From Chlamydomonas sphaeroides (Eukaryota > Chlorophyta > Chlorophyceae > Chlamydomonadales > Chlamydomonadaceae): a stretch of DNA of 64,000 nt. Position numbers and translations under genes: made by a program. The notes beneath the pieces are model-generated. The model did not search any database. It was given only the letters and a program-made list of their open reading frames with translations, and had not been told where the DNA came from. Of this stretch, positions 11,656-23,161 are shown piece after piece (positions within the stretch are counted from its first letter, which is position 1; each line of letters begins with the position of its first letter). The stretch spans positions 8,720 to 72,719 of the forward strand of contig BDDC01000289.1 of the NCBI GenBank assembly GCA_001662425.1, in the 5' to 3' direction.

Positions 11656-12773
11656 CGCGCGCCCTGAGCGGGCCGGCGCGGAGCCCCCGTTTCTTGCTGC
11701 GCTGGTATAACCGTCACACGCAAGTCTCCAACGAGCTGCCGCTGTCCGCGACCTGCTCGCTGAGCAGCCTCAGCGCTGCGCTCCCCTGTGCTAGCTCCGG
11801 CACCAAGCACGTCTCTAGACACTCATTGTTCAGCTAGCGCGGCAGTGATCGTGTTGGCAGCCGCCGTGGAGCAATGTAGCAGCGCAGTTGACTCCCGAGG
11901 CTGCTGCGGCTTACGCTTACTTCACTTGGTGGCCAGTAGGTCAGGTTTGGTGGGCTGATCGACCTTCACACTCAAATTGTACGGGTAGTCGGTGCAGCAC
12001 GAACCCTGGCTTTGATCAAGTTCTGCGTGCGAGCCCCTCTCCTTCCCCAAGGACGACAAGGCCGAGGCCATGCCCACTTCGCTCCGTCGCTCCACAGGTT
12101 CGCTCCCTTTCAGTTGTAGTCTATGTAGGCTGTGCTGGTTAAACGCGGCCCCGCGCGCGAAAGGAAGCCTAGCTGCGCTCCGCCGGCGTTCCAGGATTGC
12201 AGGTACAGGTTCTTGATTACTTTTTTTTTCGCGTGCCATGCTGTTTGGCGTCTGTTTGATCTGGTGCTCGATGCGTTCCAAACTGCGGATGTAGTATCCC
12301 AGCATGAGAACTGGGGCCCGCCAGGTGGTGCTTACCAGGCGTCGTGCCCGCTAGGTGGTGCTCCCCTGGTGCTCACGTGGCTGCCAGCTCGCGCAGCCTC
12401 CATACAGGACTAATGTCCTGCAGAAACACGTGCAAAGAGCAGGTCTGTCGATGGGACCAGCGCGGGGTGTTCTGGCGGTGTCCGCCGGCAAGGCCATCCC
12501 AGTTCTGGCGGCTTCCCGGGGGGCCCCTGCTCTGCTCTGGACAGTCGCCGCGCGCTCAAGGCCGCGTGTTATTTCAGTCGATACATGGCAGCGCTCTTTG
12601 TAAAGATGTACAGCGTTTGCATGCTGGGCTCGAGCCGCAATCCCACTAACTGTTCCGGGCAAGTGGATAACTCGTACTTGTTCTACCTTGGTGCCCTAGT
12701 CGAACGGCTCGTGCCCCTGAAGGGGCGAGCCAACTGAAGGGAAGCCGAGTACATCACATGCGCGTAGGACACC
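11656..12773. other. Intergenic, HPt promoter side
   Basis: Upstream region of the HPt gene, before the MITE. A T-run at about 12222-12230 and relatively AT-rich stretches are visible. No open frame here has splice partners or a recognisable domain, so I support no gene. Confidence 0.45.
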
Positions 12774-13353
12774 AAACTTCCCCAGCTGCGCATGGGTGCA
12801 TGGCTTGCCCCCAAAAAGGGCCATCCAGACCAGACGAACACCGTCGGTCATTATGCGGTTGTAACTGGGACTTCTTGAGGGGTCTCGGGCACGCTAACCT
12901 CCGTGCCCTCACCCCACGGGCCGGACCTAGCCGCCCGAACTGCTTCCACGGCACGACCATATCTGTTAACGTACGCCGCCGCGAACGCACGCCGCCGCTG
13001 CTGCCGCTCTAGCTGTGTCGCGGCCGCTTGCGGCGGCCGCTACCATCCCCTCCGCCGCCTCCGCCGCCCAGCCCATCGCCGCCCGGCCCATCGCCGCCGC
13101 CAGGGCGGAAGCAGGCCGGGCGCTCAGCCCCGAGCAGCTGGAGGCACAGCAGCAGCAGCATGAGGTATTGTACTGCCGTAGAGGCAGTTCGGGCGGCTAG
13201 GTCCGGCCCGTGGGGTGAGGGCACGGATGTCGGTGTGCCCGAGAGCCCTGAAGTAGTCCTGGCGACAACCGCATAAAGACCGACTGTTTGCGTCTTATCC
13301 GGGTGGCCTCTTTCTGGGGCGAGCCATGCACCCATGCGCAGCTATGGAGGTTT
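12774..13353. mobile_element. MITE-like element with ~170-bp inverted arms
   Basis: The left arm (about 12774-12946) and the right arm (about 13183-13353) are imperfect inverted repeats of each other. They share AGCTGCGCATGGGTGCATGG near the outer end and GGGCCGGACCTAGCCGCCCG near the inner end. The 236-base centre is rich in CCGCC runs and has a cgGCCGCTTGCGGCggCC palindrome. There is no transposase, so the element is non-autonomous. A truncated copy in the opposite orientation lies at 51755-52087 and an end fragment at 9366-9427, which confirms a mobile family. A target-site duplication is not obvious. Confidence 0.82.
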
Positions 13354-14118
13354 CACGCAAGCGGCTCAGGTTGTAAGTACGTGGAAGTACCAGATGACTA
13401 TTGTGTAGCGACGGCGCGCCGAGAAGGCTTCAGCCGGGGCGGGCACGGACAAGAAGAAAACGCCGCGTGTGCTTCGCAGCACCCCCTCCTGCCCCCGACC
13501 TCCCCCAACGCCCCACGCCCCCAAGCCAGCGCCGCCCCTATCAGGCATACGTACGGGCATCGTGACCTCCCTCGATACTTAAGGCCCCCCACAGCCCACG
13601 TGAGAGCCCCAGCCTGTTGTATTGATCTTTGCGGTGTCAAACCCCTCGAGCCAAGGTCCCTGGCTGCGCACAAGCAGAGGCCAGGCTATCGGGTTCGGGT
13701 TGGGCTCGGGTGAGCGCTGGTGAGCCCGTGTCACGCTGTGGAAGCCTCCACATGCCTTTGCGAGGAAGTGGCTGGCACTGCAGTCACAACCCAGAACCTT
13801 CCAGATACATGGGCATGTGTAGCGTGTTGGAGCAGGTGCACAGGGCACACCATCGAGGTGACGCGGCCGGCCTCCTTTTTCTTTGAGTCGGCTGTGTAGT
13901 TAAATAAGTGTATCCGTGTGCAGGCTTATGAGAGCTGAAGCCCAGGGTAGAGGGCGTTCAACGCCGATGCAGTCGTGTTTGCGCCATCGCTGGTAAGCCC
14001 TTGGCTCACACGCACCGTAGCCAACTTCGCGCCAACTACTAGCGGCCCATACACGCCCCATACACCGCGACCGGCGACGCAGCCCCTTCCTCGACACTAG
14101 CGCGGCCAAGACAAAACG
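13354..14118. other. Intergenic, NOT4-like promoter side
   Basis: Sequence between the MITE and the ATG at 14119. It should contain the promoter and 5' UTR of the RING gene. I see no gene, RNA gene or clear TATA box. Confidence 0.45.
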
Positions 14119-16301
14119 ATGCCCCGAGTGCCCGCGCCTGTTCCCAAGCAAGCTCCCGTTCAGCTGGTGAGCATATCATGGGCACTGCTTGTTGGCGTTG
14201 GAGCGCCTGAAGTGCAACGGCCTCGCAGGTTCGCGGGGCTGCAAAGGCGAACGCCAAAGGGGCTGCTCCGCCCGCTCGCGCTGCGGTGGTCGCGCCCGAC
14301 CCTCCTGCTCCTAAGCATGGCGACGATAAGGTGAGGTCCCGGCTAAGTCGCTGGCGTTTGCGAGTTGTATTCAATCTCCCTCGCAACCACACAGGAGACG
14401 TGTCCGCTGTGCGTCGAGGACCTCGACGAAACGGATATGTCCTTTCAGCCTTGCCCCTGCGGGTGAGCAAAGTGCGAGCGGTCCTCGTTCTGGGACGTTC
14501 CCTGCTTTTTGAGCGCGCGGCAACTTCTTCTTTTCACCACAGGTACCGGGTGTGCTTGTTCTGCTTTGAGAAGCTCAAGCTGCACTGCAACAGCATCTGC
14601 CCGAACTGCCGGCGAGGCTTTGGCAGCGAGGAGGCGATGGAGTACGCTAAGCAGCTGGAAGCGGAAAAGCAGCAGGAGGCAGCCCGCCCCAAGCTTGCAG
14701 GAGTCCCAGCGCCTGCAGCAGGAGCCGCGCGAGGTGCACCTGCACCAAAGCCGGCTCCCAGCCATGCAGCATCGCGACGCGACACGCCGCCGGTTCCAGC
14801 AGCAAAGCGCGGTAGCGGCGCGCTTGAGGATGGAGCGGTACACGCCTCAACGGCGGGGCTGCCAAGCGGCGTGACGTGGGCGACGCCCTCGCCAAGCAGC
14901 TTGTCGCGCAATCAGTCGGTGGAGATCGAGCGGCCGTCGCTCGCGATGGACGAGTCCTCCTGGCCCACGCTCGGGGCGCCGTCAACATCGCAGCAGCCCC
15001 AGGCCCAGACGCGACAGCACCACCAGCACCACGGGGCACACCACCCGTCGGGCCACACGGGGTCGCACGGCCACGGCGCGAGCGCCAACGGCAACGCGGC
15101 CAGCGGGCAGCAGCACCGGCACAGCCCCTCGGGCGTCAGCGATGGCAACAGCTACGACATGTCTGGCGCGGGTACGCGGCGAAGCAGCTCCGTGGCATCC
15201 TCGATGGACCGTGTGGCGAGCAGCTCCTCGCTGGAGCTCATGTCGCAGGACCCACCCGTGACGCCCGAGCAGCTTGCGCAGCTGCAGCACCAGCATCAAC
15301 AGTATCAGGCGCAGGCGGCTCACGTCGTTACTACCAACCTTGCCAACGCCACGTTCCCGCCCATGCCGCCGCCGGGCTTCGAGGCGTCCTCCTCCTACTT
15401 CGGCGCGCAGGTTGCCACCACGGTGAATGGGCTGCGGCGCGCGGTGAACGTGCCGCTCTCGCTGGGCAGCAGCAACGTGGAGCCTTACCCGGAGGCGCCT
15501 GCGCTGCTGGCGTCCATGCAGCAGGGCGTGGCGCAGGGCACCATGTCGAGCAAGGAGGCGGCGGCGCAGCTCTTCGAGTTGCTGCGTCACAAAAACCAGG
15601 AGAGCCAAGCGGCGCGCGCACGGACTGCTCTAGCGGCCTCCAAGCCGCCCCCGGGCTTCGGCGCGCCCGCCGCCGCTGCCGCGCAGCCGGCTGCGGCCCC
15701 GGCTTCCACCGCGCCTCCCGTGCAGCCCACTATTGTCTCTCGCGCCCCGCCGCCGCCGCCGGGATTCAGCCACTTGCAGGGCACCGTAGTGGCGGCGCCC
15801 GCGGTCGCGCGGCTGCCTATCCAGCCGCCGGCGGCGCAGCTGGGTGACGGCGCCGCGGCGTTCGGTGGCCTCGCCGGGCCCATTGGTCTCAACGCCAACG
15901 GCACGCCCCGTACCTACTCCATGTGGTCGGGCCTGCCCGGTGTGGACCTGGCCGCCAGCACCGGGCTCAGCTCGCTCTGGTCGGGCCTGGCGCCTGGCGC
16001 CCTCAACCTCGGCGGCGCCACACAGCCGTACAACCCGCTGGGCCACCTTGGCGACCCCTCGCTATCGTACGCCGCGCGGCCGTCCCTGGTGAGCGGCCCG
16101 CCCAAGGCGCCGCCTCCCGGCTTCGGCGCGCCGTCGGTGTTCCCGGGCAACGCCGGGGTGCAGACGCTGGGCTCGGAGGACGCAGTCATCGGCGCTAACT
16201 TCCGCGCCGCTAACCCGTACCAGCCCGTGGGCGGCGCGCGGTACAACCCCCTGGGCCAGGCCACGGCCGGCGGCGCAACCAGCGCCTACCGGCCGCTGTG
16301 A
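14119..16301 (+). CDS. NOT4: NOT4/CNOT4-type RING E3 ligase
   Basis: Four exons (14119-14166, 14229-14330, 14395-14462, 14543-16301) encode 658 residues. Residues 53-95 hold a C4C4 RING with cysteines at 53, 56, 70, 72, 77, 80, 92 and 95. The spacing (2-13-1-4-2-11-2) is that of CNOT4 (CPLCVEDLD ... CPCGYRVC ... CPNC), a RING type almost private to the NOT4 family. A short helix (EEAMEYAKQLEAEKQQEA) follows, as in NOT4. NOT4 is a ubiquitin ligase linked to the CCR4-NOT deadenylase and to translation quality control. The remaining ~530 residues are low-complexity, with Ser/Gln/His-rich parts and at least four PPPGF motifs. I find no RRM, which yeast, animal and plant NOT4 carry after the RING. 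The large last exon contains most of the protein. Confidence 0.85.
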
Positions 16302-18303
16302 GGCGGCCTCCGGGCTTCGCGAGGGGTCTGCCGCGCGCGCATGCGCGCGTGCTTAGGCTGCGCCTCGGTGGCAGCGTTGCACCTTCGGATTGTCTGTCGC
16401 GTCATTTCGAGCGGTGTCATCGTGTGCGCAACCGGGGCGGGGTACGCCGGCGCGCCGCTGCGCGGCGGCGCTGTAGGTGACGGCCCGGTGCGGCTTAGCG
16501 TGACGGAGAGGAGCGACGGCGCGGGAGGGCTAGCGACGATGCACATCCGGGACCGGACACGCATCATCTTAGGAGGCGGGAGTGTGTCACTTGGCTGCAG
16601 CGGGGCCGCGTCCGGCGTGGGCCGGCTGCCGCTGACGGCGAGATTACAGTCTGCAGGCATTCTTCGGGTGATGCGGCGCGGCAAACCCATAACGCAAATC
16701 CCCGGAATACGTAGAGGGCCGGGGCCACCATTGACTTCTGCAAGACGTTCCACACAACCCGAGGTTTGTGCGGGCTTTTGTTTGTTTGAGACGCGCTGTG
16801 CGCGTGCGTGTGCTGTGTGTGTGTCTGCGCAGGAGCGGCTGGGCGCGCCCGGGCGGGTTTGGGCGCGCCCAGCGAGGTGTGACGTGCACGCGGTGGCAGC
16901 TGGAGAGCTGCGCCGAGCTGAGGGGCAGGGAGGCAGAGGCGGGCATGGGTTAGGGCGCCCTTTGCATGGGCGGTTGGCGCAAGAGCAGCAGGCTTGGGTC
17001 ATTGATTGCAATCCTGTTCGGCGGCGTATATGACCGGCGGATCGCTTGCACGAGACGAGGTTACATGGTAATTAGGTTAAAACCAGAAGTAACGGAGAAT
17101 GATACGGCGTGAGGACCGAAGGTCCGAGAGCCATGTCAGCAGCGGCCCCTGGCCTGCTGGCCGCCCTAGCTGCTGATGGACCCAGCTTATGTACAGGGCC
17201 CGCAGGGGCGCGGTCGTTGCTGCAAGACCACCAACGTCGGCGTACGGGGAACCGCAACGGGTTCCACCTCAGCACGATGGATCACGCACCCCCGATCATG
17301 CCCACGGCAGTGCGTGACATGTGCCGTGAGAGCCAACAGATAACACATGCTCAGGGAGCCCGGAGACGCCTGGAGCGCTTCCATGCTCATGCGGCAGCGT
17401 GGTCGCTGTCCTCGTGCTCCGCCCTCCTGACCATGCCCGACGCCGCCTCACCGACCGCCGCGACGTGCAGACACGCCACGGGCAAACACACACGCTCGCG
17501 ACCCTCGCGTTCTGCCTCGCAACGCTCTGCACGCAAGCCTGGAGCCATTGTAAGAGTGTCTGGTTCTAAACATCATGAAGTAAAAGCGTGTCTGGCGGCC
17601 AACACGCCGCAGCGCCCTCCAGTACGGATGGCCCCTCATGCAGCCTGACGCCACTGATTGGGTGCGGGCCACCAGAACACGGCGCCCTCACACTGTGACT
17701 AGGGCCCCGTCTAATGTGAGCCCACATCCCCCTCAGGTGACCGGTCATTCCTGCGCCCGCCATCCCTGGTGAAGTGGTGATGGCCCCAGCGCCTCTAGAA
17801 ACACCACTTGCCTCGCGGAGCCGCAAACACATGCGACCACAAGGCAACGCACAACGGCGTTGACTGACCAGCGCTCCCTTCCCTCGGAACTGTGACTGGC
17901 AGCGGGGTGCGTCGGCGTCATGCCCGGCTGCCGCGGGCGCTATGCCTTAGACGGCAAGCTCCAACGGCACAGCGTTCGCAGCGCCCCGCCTGCTTGCCGG
18001 CCGCGCGCAAGGTGCGAGCAGCTCGATGCCACGGCTCCACACATGTTCCCCCACCAGTGCACCACGAGCATGCCAATGGGCGCCATCCTGCCTCCCTTGA
18101 TCACTACAGCTGAACCCGCCACGTACCGCCGGGCGCCCACACACGCATGGCACCGGCGCGCCGGCGGCGACACCTGCCGCAGCCCAACCCTCCTGCACAC
18201 TGCTGCTCTGCACTACCCAACTCCGGCAATGCTGCTCTCCGCTTGCCTAGTCCCAGCTGCGCCCCAGGGTGCCTGCCCGGCCCCCCACCCGGCCATGGCG
18301 GCC
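16302..18303. other. Convergent intergenic region, 3' UTRs
   Basis: Two kilobases lie between the convergent stops of the NOT4-like gene (plus) and the first WNK gene (minus). TGTAA occurs on the plus strand near 17551 and on the minus strand near 17061. If used, these would make long, mutually overlapping 3' UTRs. Open frames such as those at 16341-17033 and 17109-17648 have no recognisable domains and are probably chance. A short GTGTGT run lies near 16810-16830. Confidence 0.45.
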
Positions 18304-21300
18304 CTAGGCCTGGCCCTGGCCCTGCTGCTGCTGCAGGCGCGCCTTGTCGGCCTCCCGCTGTATCATGCGAGCGATGAACTCCGCCTCCGCCTGCGAGACA
18401 GAGGGGGTGCGCGGGGAGGAGGTGTGGGGATGTATCAGGGGAGTAGTGGCTAGTGAGCCGATACCGAGCCAGAAGCCCGGGCCCAACGTGAGGGGGTGCG
18501 CGGCGAGGTGCACTTGCTGGTGAGGTGTGGGAGGGCGCTGTGGCGAGGAGCGTGCGTTCGGGGCTGCGCTGCAGCCGCAGCCGCCGTGGGATTGCGACCC
18601 CGGCGCATGCCTCCTGGCAGCGCAGCGCCCTCACCGTATTGAGGGATAGGTTCTCGACCATCTCCTCGGCGATGGAGCCTGCGACACAGCACAGTAGGTA
18701 CGGGCCAGGTACGGGTACGCGGTCCGCGGGGTGCGCACTTTTCAACGGCCGGGTGCCCAGGCGGTGCCGCCGCAAGCGAGAGCAGCGCAGGCGCTGTGCG
18801 GCAGGCTGTGCGCCGTACCTGGCGTGTCGTTGAGCAGGTCGTACTTGAAGCCCACCTTCTTCCGTACACCTGTCGTACAGGTACAGGGCGGCGGCACAGG
18901 TAAGCAAAGCGTGGAGGGCGCGCAGCAACAGCAACGCCTACGGAGTGGGCAGGAGCGCCGCCCTGGCAGCCCACGCGCGGCCTGGCCGCCTCCAGCCAGA
19001 GCTGGGGCGTACGCAGCGCCGAGATTGCCAGCCACTTTGGGCCGCAACACGAAATACACAGCATGCGCGAGCGCGAGCCTTGCGCCCTCGCTGCGCCGCG
19101 TTACGGCACTGCAGTTGATCTTAACTCCAAAACTTAGGAACCCCGGGCGATGCGCACCCTTCTGGTTGGTGAAGCTCATGGCGAAGGACAGCGCCATGTC
19201 CATCTGCGCCGCGTGGCCGGGCGTGCGGCACTGCAGGTTGACGGGCGCGCTGCGCTGACCGCCGCCGCCAGCATCTGGGGAATGCGACTGCAGCGCCGGG
19301 CTTGACAGCTCGATGGCGGCCACGGTGCCGGCGGGCGAGGCGGCGCCGAAGGGGTCATCCTCGTGGTCCGAGTGGTCGTGCAGCGATATGACGTGCCGCG
19401 AGTCTGCGGGCAGGGGAGCCAGTGTCGTGGGTGCAGCAGGTGCGCTACTGAGGGAGTGATGCAGCTCGCAACAGCGGCCCGCGATACGTCCAAGTGGCCG
19501 ACCACTCAGCCGCATCAATGCTAGCTTGCCAGCCGGCGCGCCTACTCACTGTGGTCGTTGTCAAACAGCACGTCCTCCTGCAGCTCGTGGTCCTCGTGGA
19601 TGGACGGCAGCGCAGCCATCACCCCGGCCTGGCACTGGCCGTGGGATTGGGACTGGCTGTGTGCGCCGGCGTCGTACTCCGGCGGCGCCTCGGGTTGCGA
19701 CGGCGTCGGCGACAGGAGGACAGGGGGAGCAGCGACCACGTTCGCGCTGCGCGGGGGGCAGCGTGCAGAAGGTAAGATTGACAGCGAGCAGCGCGAGCGG
19801 CGTGCGTGGGGCGCCGATTAGCAGGCCGTGCATCCTCCTCGTCCTCATCCTCATCCACATCCTCATCCTCAGCAGCAGCAGCAGCGAGACCTACCCGTTG
19901 AGCGACTCGGCCGCCAGGCCGCCGTGCGCCGCCGGTGACAGCGTCCGCTGCAGCGCAGCCGTCAGTGCCGACGCCGGCGAGCAAGAGACGCCGCCGCCGC
20001 TGGCCGAGCGCTGCAATGAGCCCGCGATGCTACCGCCGCCGCCGCTGGCCGCCAGCGCTATCGCGAGACCGCCCGGCGGCGTGCCGCGAGGTGATACGGA
20101 GGATGCAATGCTGCCGTTGAATGAGGTCCGGTCCGGCAGTATCAAGCCCAGGCCTCCCGGCCCGGCCTCGGCGGCGCCGCCGCCGCTGCTGCCGCGAAGC
20201 GCCGCCGCGATGCCGCCGATCGGCGCCGCCGCCACGCCGCTAATGCCCACGGAGCCTTGGCGCATTAGCGCTGCGGCAATGGCACCCGCTGGTGCCGCGA
20301 GGGCGGGGTCGACGCCGGCCGGCGGCGACACGGACAGGCTGCGGCCCCACGCCACCGGCAGCGGCGCGGCGCCGGCGGTCCCTGCCGCCGCCGCCATGCT
20401 TCCGACCGCGGCCCCCGCCGCCGCCGCTATGCTGCTTCCGAGCGACCCCGCCGCCGCCGCGATGCTCCCGGCGGCCAGCCCCGCCGCTGCTGCGATGCTC
20501 CCAGCTGCAGGCCCCGCCGCCGCCGCGATGCTGCCCAGCGGCGCCGCCGCGCTCTCTGGTGCCGCCGACGCTCCCCCCATGCTGCCGCTGGCGGCCCGGC
20601 TGATCGGCGCCGATGAGCCGCTACCCTCGCCGCTGGCCTCCGGCCCGGCGGGCGCCGCCGCCACGGCGGCGGCGGCAGCCACCATCGCGTCCACGGCGGC
20701 GGCACTCAGGCTGAGGGCGGGGCTTAGCGCCGGCCGCGGCGCGCCCGCCGGCGGCGGCGCCCGGATGGACTCGAAGAAGGGGTGCTTAAGCAGCTGGCGC
20801 GCCTCAGGCCGCGTGCTGTTGTCGTGGCGGATGCACAGCGCCACAAACTCGCGCACCTCCTCACTAGCGATCTTGGCCAGGCAGGCAGGCGGGATACCCT
20901 AGCAGAAGCGCAAGGCGGGGGATTGCGCGTTTAGGCATGACCCGGCAGGTGGGTTTGTGCCAACGGGGGCCTGCTCCAGCTGGGCGCTGTGCTGCGCAAG
21001 CGGGACTGGACAGATGGACGGATGACTATGGCAGATCTGCTCAAGGTACGGGCATGCGCTACCACGGCCCATTCCGCACCTGCGTGACCTTCTTGTAGAT
21101 CTGTGCCGCGTTTTTGCATTCGCTGTACGGATACTCCATGGTCGCCAGCTCCAGCAGGCACATGCCAAAGCTGTACACGTCCACCTTTTCATCGTACTTC
21201 TCCTCGTACAGCTCCTGCGCCCCGGGCGCGGCAGGGTGCTCACAGCCTCACCCCCGCTGCAGCGCACGGGCCCTCCTGGCTTCGCCCTGCGCATGCAATG

Positions 21301-23161
21301 CTTACGCATCCCCTGCTACAGCACCTCTGTTGCAGCACCAGCAGATACCGCAATGGAAAGGGATACTGCCGTAGTTGCACCAGGGTGTTCACGGTGTTAT
21401 GCTCACCGGGGCCATAAACTCGGGTGTGCCCAGCACGCTCTGCGGCGCGCTGAGGTCCTTGCACAGCGTCACCAGCCCCAGGTCGCCGATCTTGACCACG
21501 CCGCTGCTGCCGCTGACAAAGATGTTGTCGCACTTCAGGTCGCGGTGGATGATGGGCGGGTTGTGGCCGTGCAGGTAGACCAAGCCCTGTGTTGGGGTGG
21601 TGGGCCCGTGGCGTATGGGCAGGAAAAGGGGTGAGAGCAGGCATGCGGGGGACGTGTGGGGCTGCGTGTGCGTCTTTCACTGGCGGCGAATGCCAGTTGA
21701 CTGTTCGGACGAGAGCGGACGCAGCGCCAACCGGCGGCCACCGCTCAGCAGGCAACGGCTGCTGGCGCCCCTGAGACGTACCTGGAGGATCTGCCAGGCC
21801 CAGCGCTTGATGGCTGGCAGGTCGGCGTGCTTGTGGCGGCGGCGGTACCTGGCCAGCCAGCAGCGGCGCGGCAGCAGAGGCAACGGCTCGGCACACGACG
21901 GCAAGGTCACGCGACAGGGCGCAGAGCATGCTACTGCAGGGCAGCACGCCTCCTATGTCCGTGTCAGGCCAGCGTGCTCACTGGCGCAGGTTGCCGTCGA
22001 AGAAGAGCTCAGTGATGAAGATGAGCGCGCAGCGCTTCTCATCAAACCAAGAGTCGTGCAGCGTCATGATCTGCGGCCCCGGGGCGCGGTTCGGCGAGAG
22101 AAGGGTGCGTGAGAGCGCCGGGTCCGAGGCATGGGACCTGCCCAACATGGGGCCCGTTCGCGGGGTCCCCAACATTGCATGGGAAGGCCGTGGGCGGGGT
22201 AGGACGTGCCCCCAGGCCCACCGACGCCGCATGCTGTGGCGCAAGCGTCATCCCCTGCAGTAATCCTGGGTGCGTGTCACGCTGTCCGCTCCGGTCCGCT
22301 CTACACGGCCTCACGTTCTTGTGCTTGAGCTGCGCCAGGACTTGGATCTCCGCAAACACGCGCTGCCGGTCCTTGTCCCGGAACCGCGCAAGCTCCGCCA
22401 CCATGACCTCGTTCCACGCCACCTGCTCAATAACGGCCGCCGTACAACATTGCCATACGGCATGGGAAAAGCTACGGTTAGGTGTGGATGGGTTGTGCGC
22501 CGGGAACTTGTCGTGTGCCGTGTGCGGGCGACACAGACGGAAGACAGGGTGCCCGTGGGCTGGCGAAGGTGTTGCGCTGTGTTCAAGTAACCCCAGGTGG
22601 CCCCACCTCAATGCCGCGCTCCTCGTCGAAGGCACGATATACCTTCTTTTGGGCGCCCTGGCCGATGAGTTGGTACTAGGGAGGGCACGGGGTTGACGGT
22701 GCACGAACACGCGATTGGTTGCGGGGGGCCCAAGATACCCGCGAGATCACCCGAGGGGTGCAAGCTGCGCATTACTGATACTGACGCGCGGACACGAAGA
22801 GGCGACAGCGCAAGAGCCTGAGCGCCTCCGCGCGCCCGATTGCAATTTTCACAGGGAAAAAGAGCCCTGCGAACAACCCTGCCTCCAAGCGCCCAGCTTG
22901 CGCTATGTGATTAATTGTAAGAAGCGGACGCGGGCCAGGGCGGCGCTGGGGGTTGGTTACCCGATGCCACGTGCACGCCCAGAACTCAGGCCTGCACCTC
23001 TGCAGAGCCGGCAAGCGTCGACCCTCGCGTACGTCTGGACGACTTACGCGGGTGTATCTGCCTTTAGGGCACGTCGGCCCGGCCGCAGGAGAGGCCGGCG
23101 CCGAGGGAGGCACCGCGTCTGCGCTTGCCAGCATCCTGAGCTGTGTGGCAGTGGCCGCCAT
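18304..23161 (-). CDS. WNK: WNK serine/threonine kinase, copy A
   Basis: Thirteen exons join in phase: 23048-23161, 22607-22675, 22315-22422, 21982-22070, 21782-21848, 21407-21586, 21080-21214, 19895-20898, 19550-19746, 19158-19403, 18819-18869, 18635-18678, 18304-18390 (796 residues). The kinase spans about residues 33-310. The usual beta-3 lysine is replaced by Asn (VAWNEV), and a lysine sits in the glycine loop (GQGAQKKVY), the WNK hallmark. Catalytic HRDLKCDN starts at 163 and DLG at 184. A ~270-residue Ala/Gly/Ser-rich linker follows. The end (KVGFKYDLLNDTPGSIAEEM ... EAEFIARMI) is the WNK/OSR1-type C-terminal domain, spread over four small exons. WNKs sense osmotic or ionic state in animals and affect timing and stress responses in plants; the algal role is unknown. 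A paralog lies immediately upstream. Confidence 0.94.
20388..20545 (-). repeat. Coding minisatellite, GSIAAAAG repeats
   Basis: Five degenerate units of about 30-33 bases within the large exon of WNK copy A encode GSIAAAAGPAA-like peptides in tandem. They sit in the linker between kinase and C-terminal domain. The units differ by several bases, so the array is not freshly expanded. Confidence 0.75.

Noticed and set aside
12628..12650. T-loop-like GGCTCGAGCC sequence suggesting a tRNA
   Set aside because: No matching acceptor, D-arm or anticodon stems around it. I found no tRNA or rRNA in the window.
13015..13200. Short Ala-rich open frame in the MITE centre
   Set aside because: Not preserved as a protein in the second copy; a transposase would be far longer and contain acidic catalytic residues.
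14876..15847. Second plus-strand frame of 323 codons over the NOT4-like gene
   Set aside because: Frame-shifted shadow of the large last exon, with no domain.
16341..17033. Possible 230-residue protein after the NOT4-like gene
   Set aside because: Composition is that of translated GC-rich UTR, and no domain or splice partners are seen.
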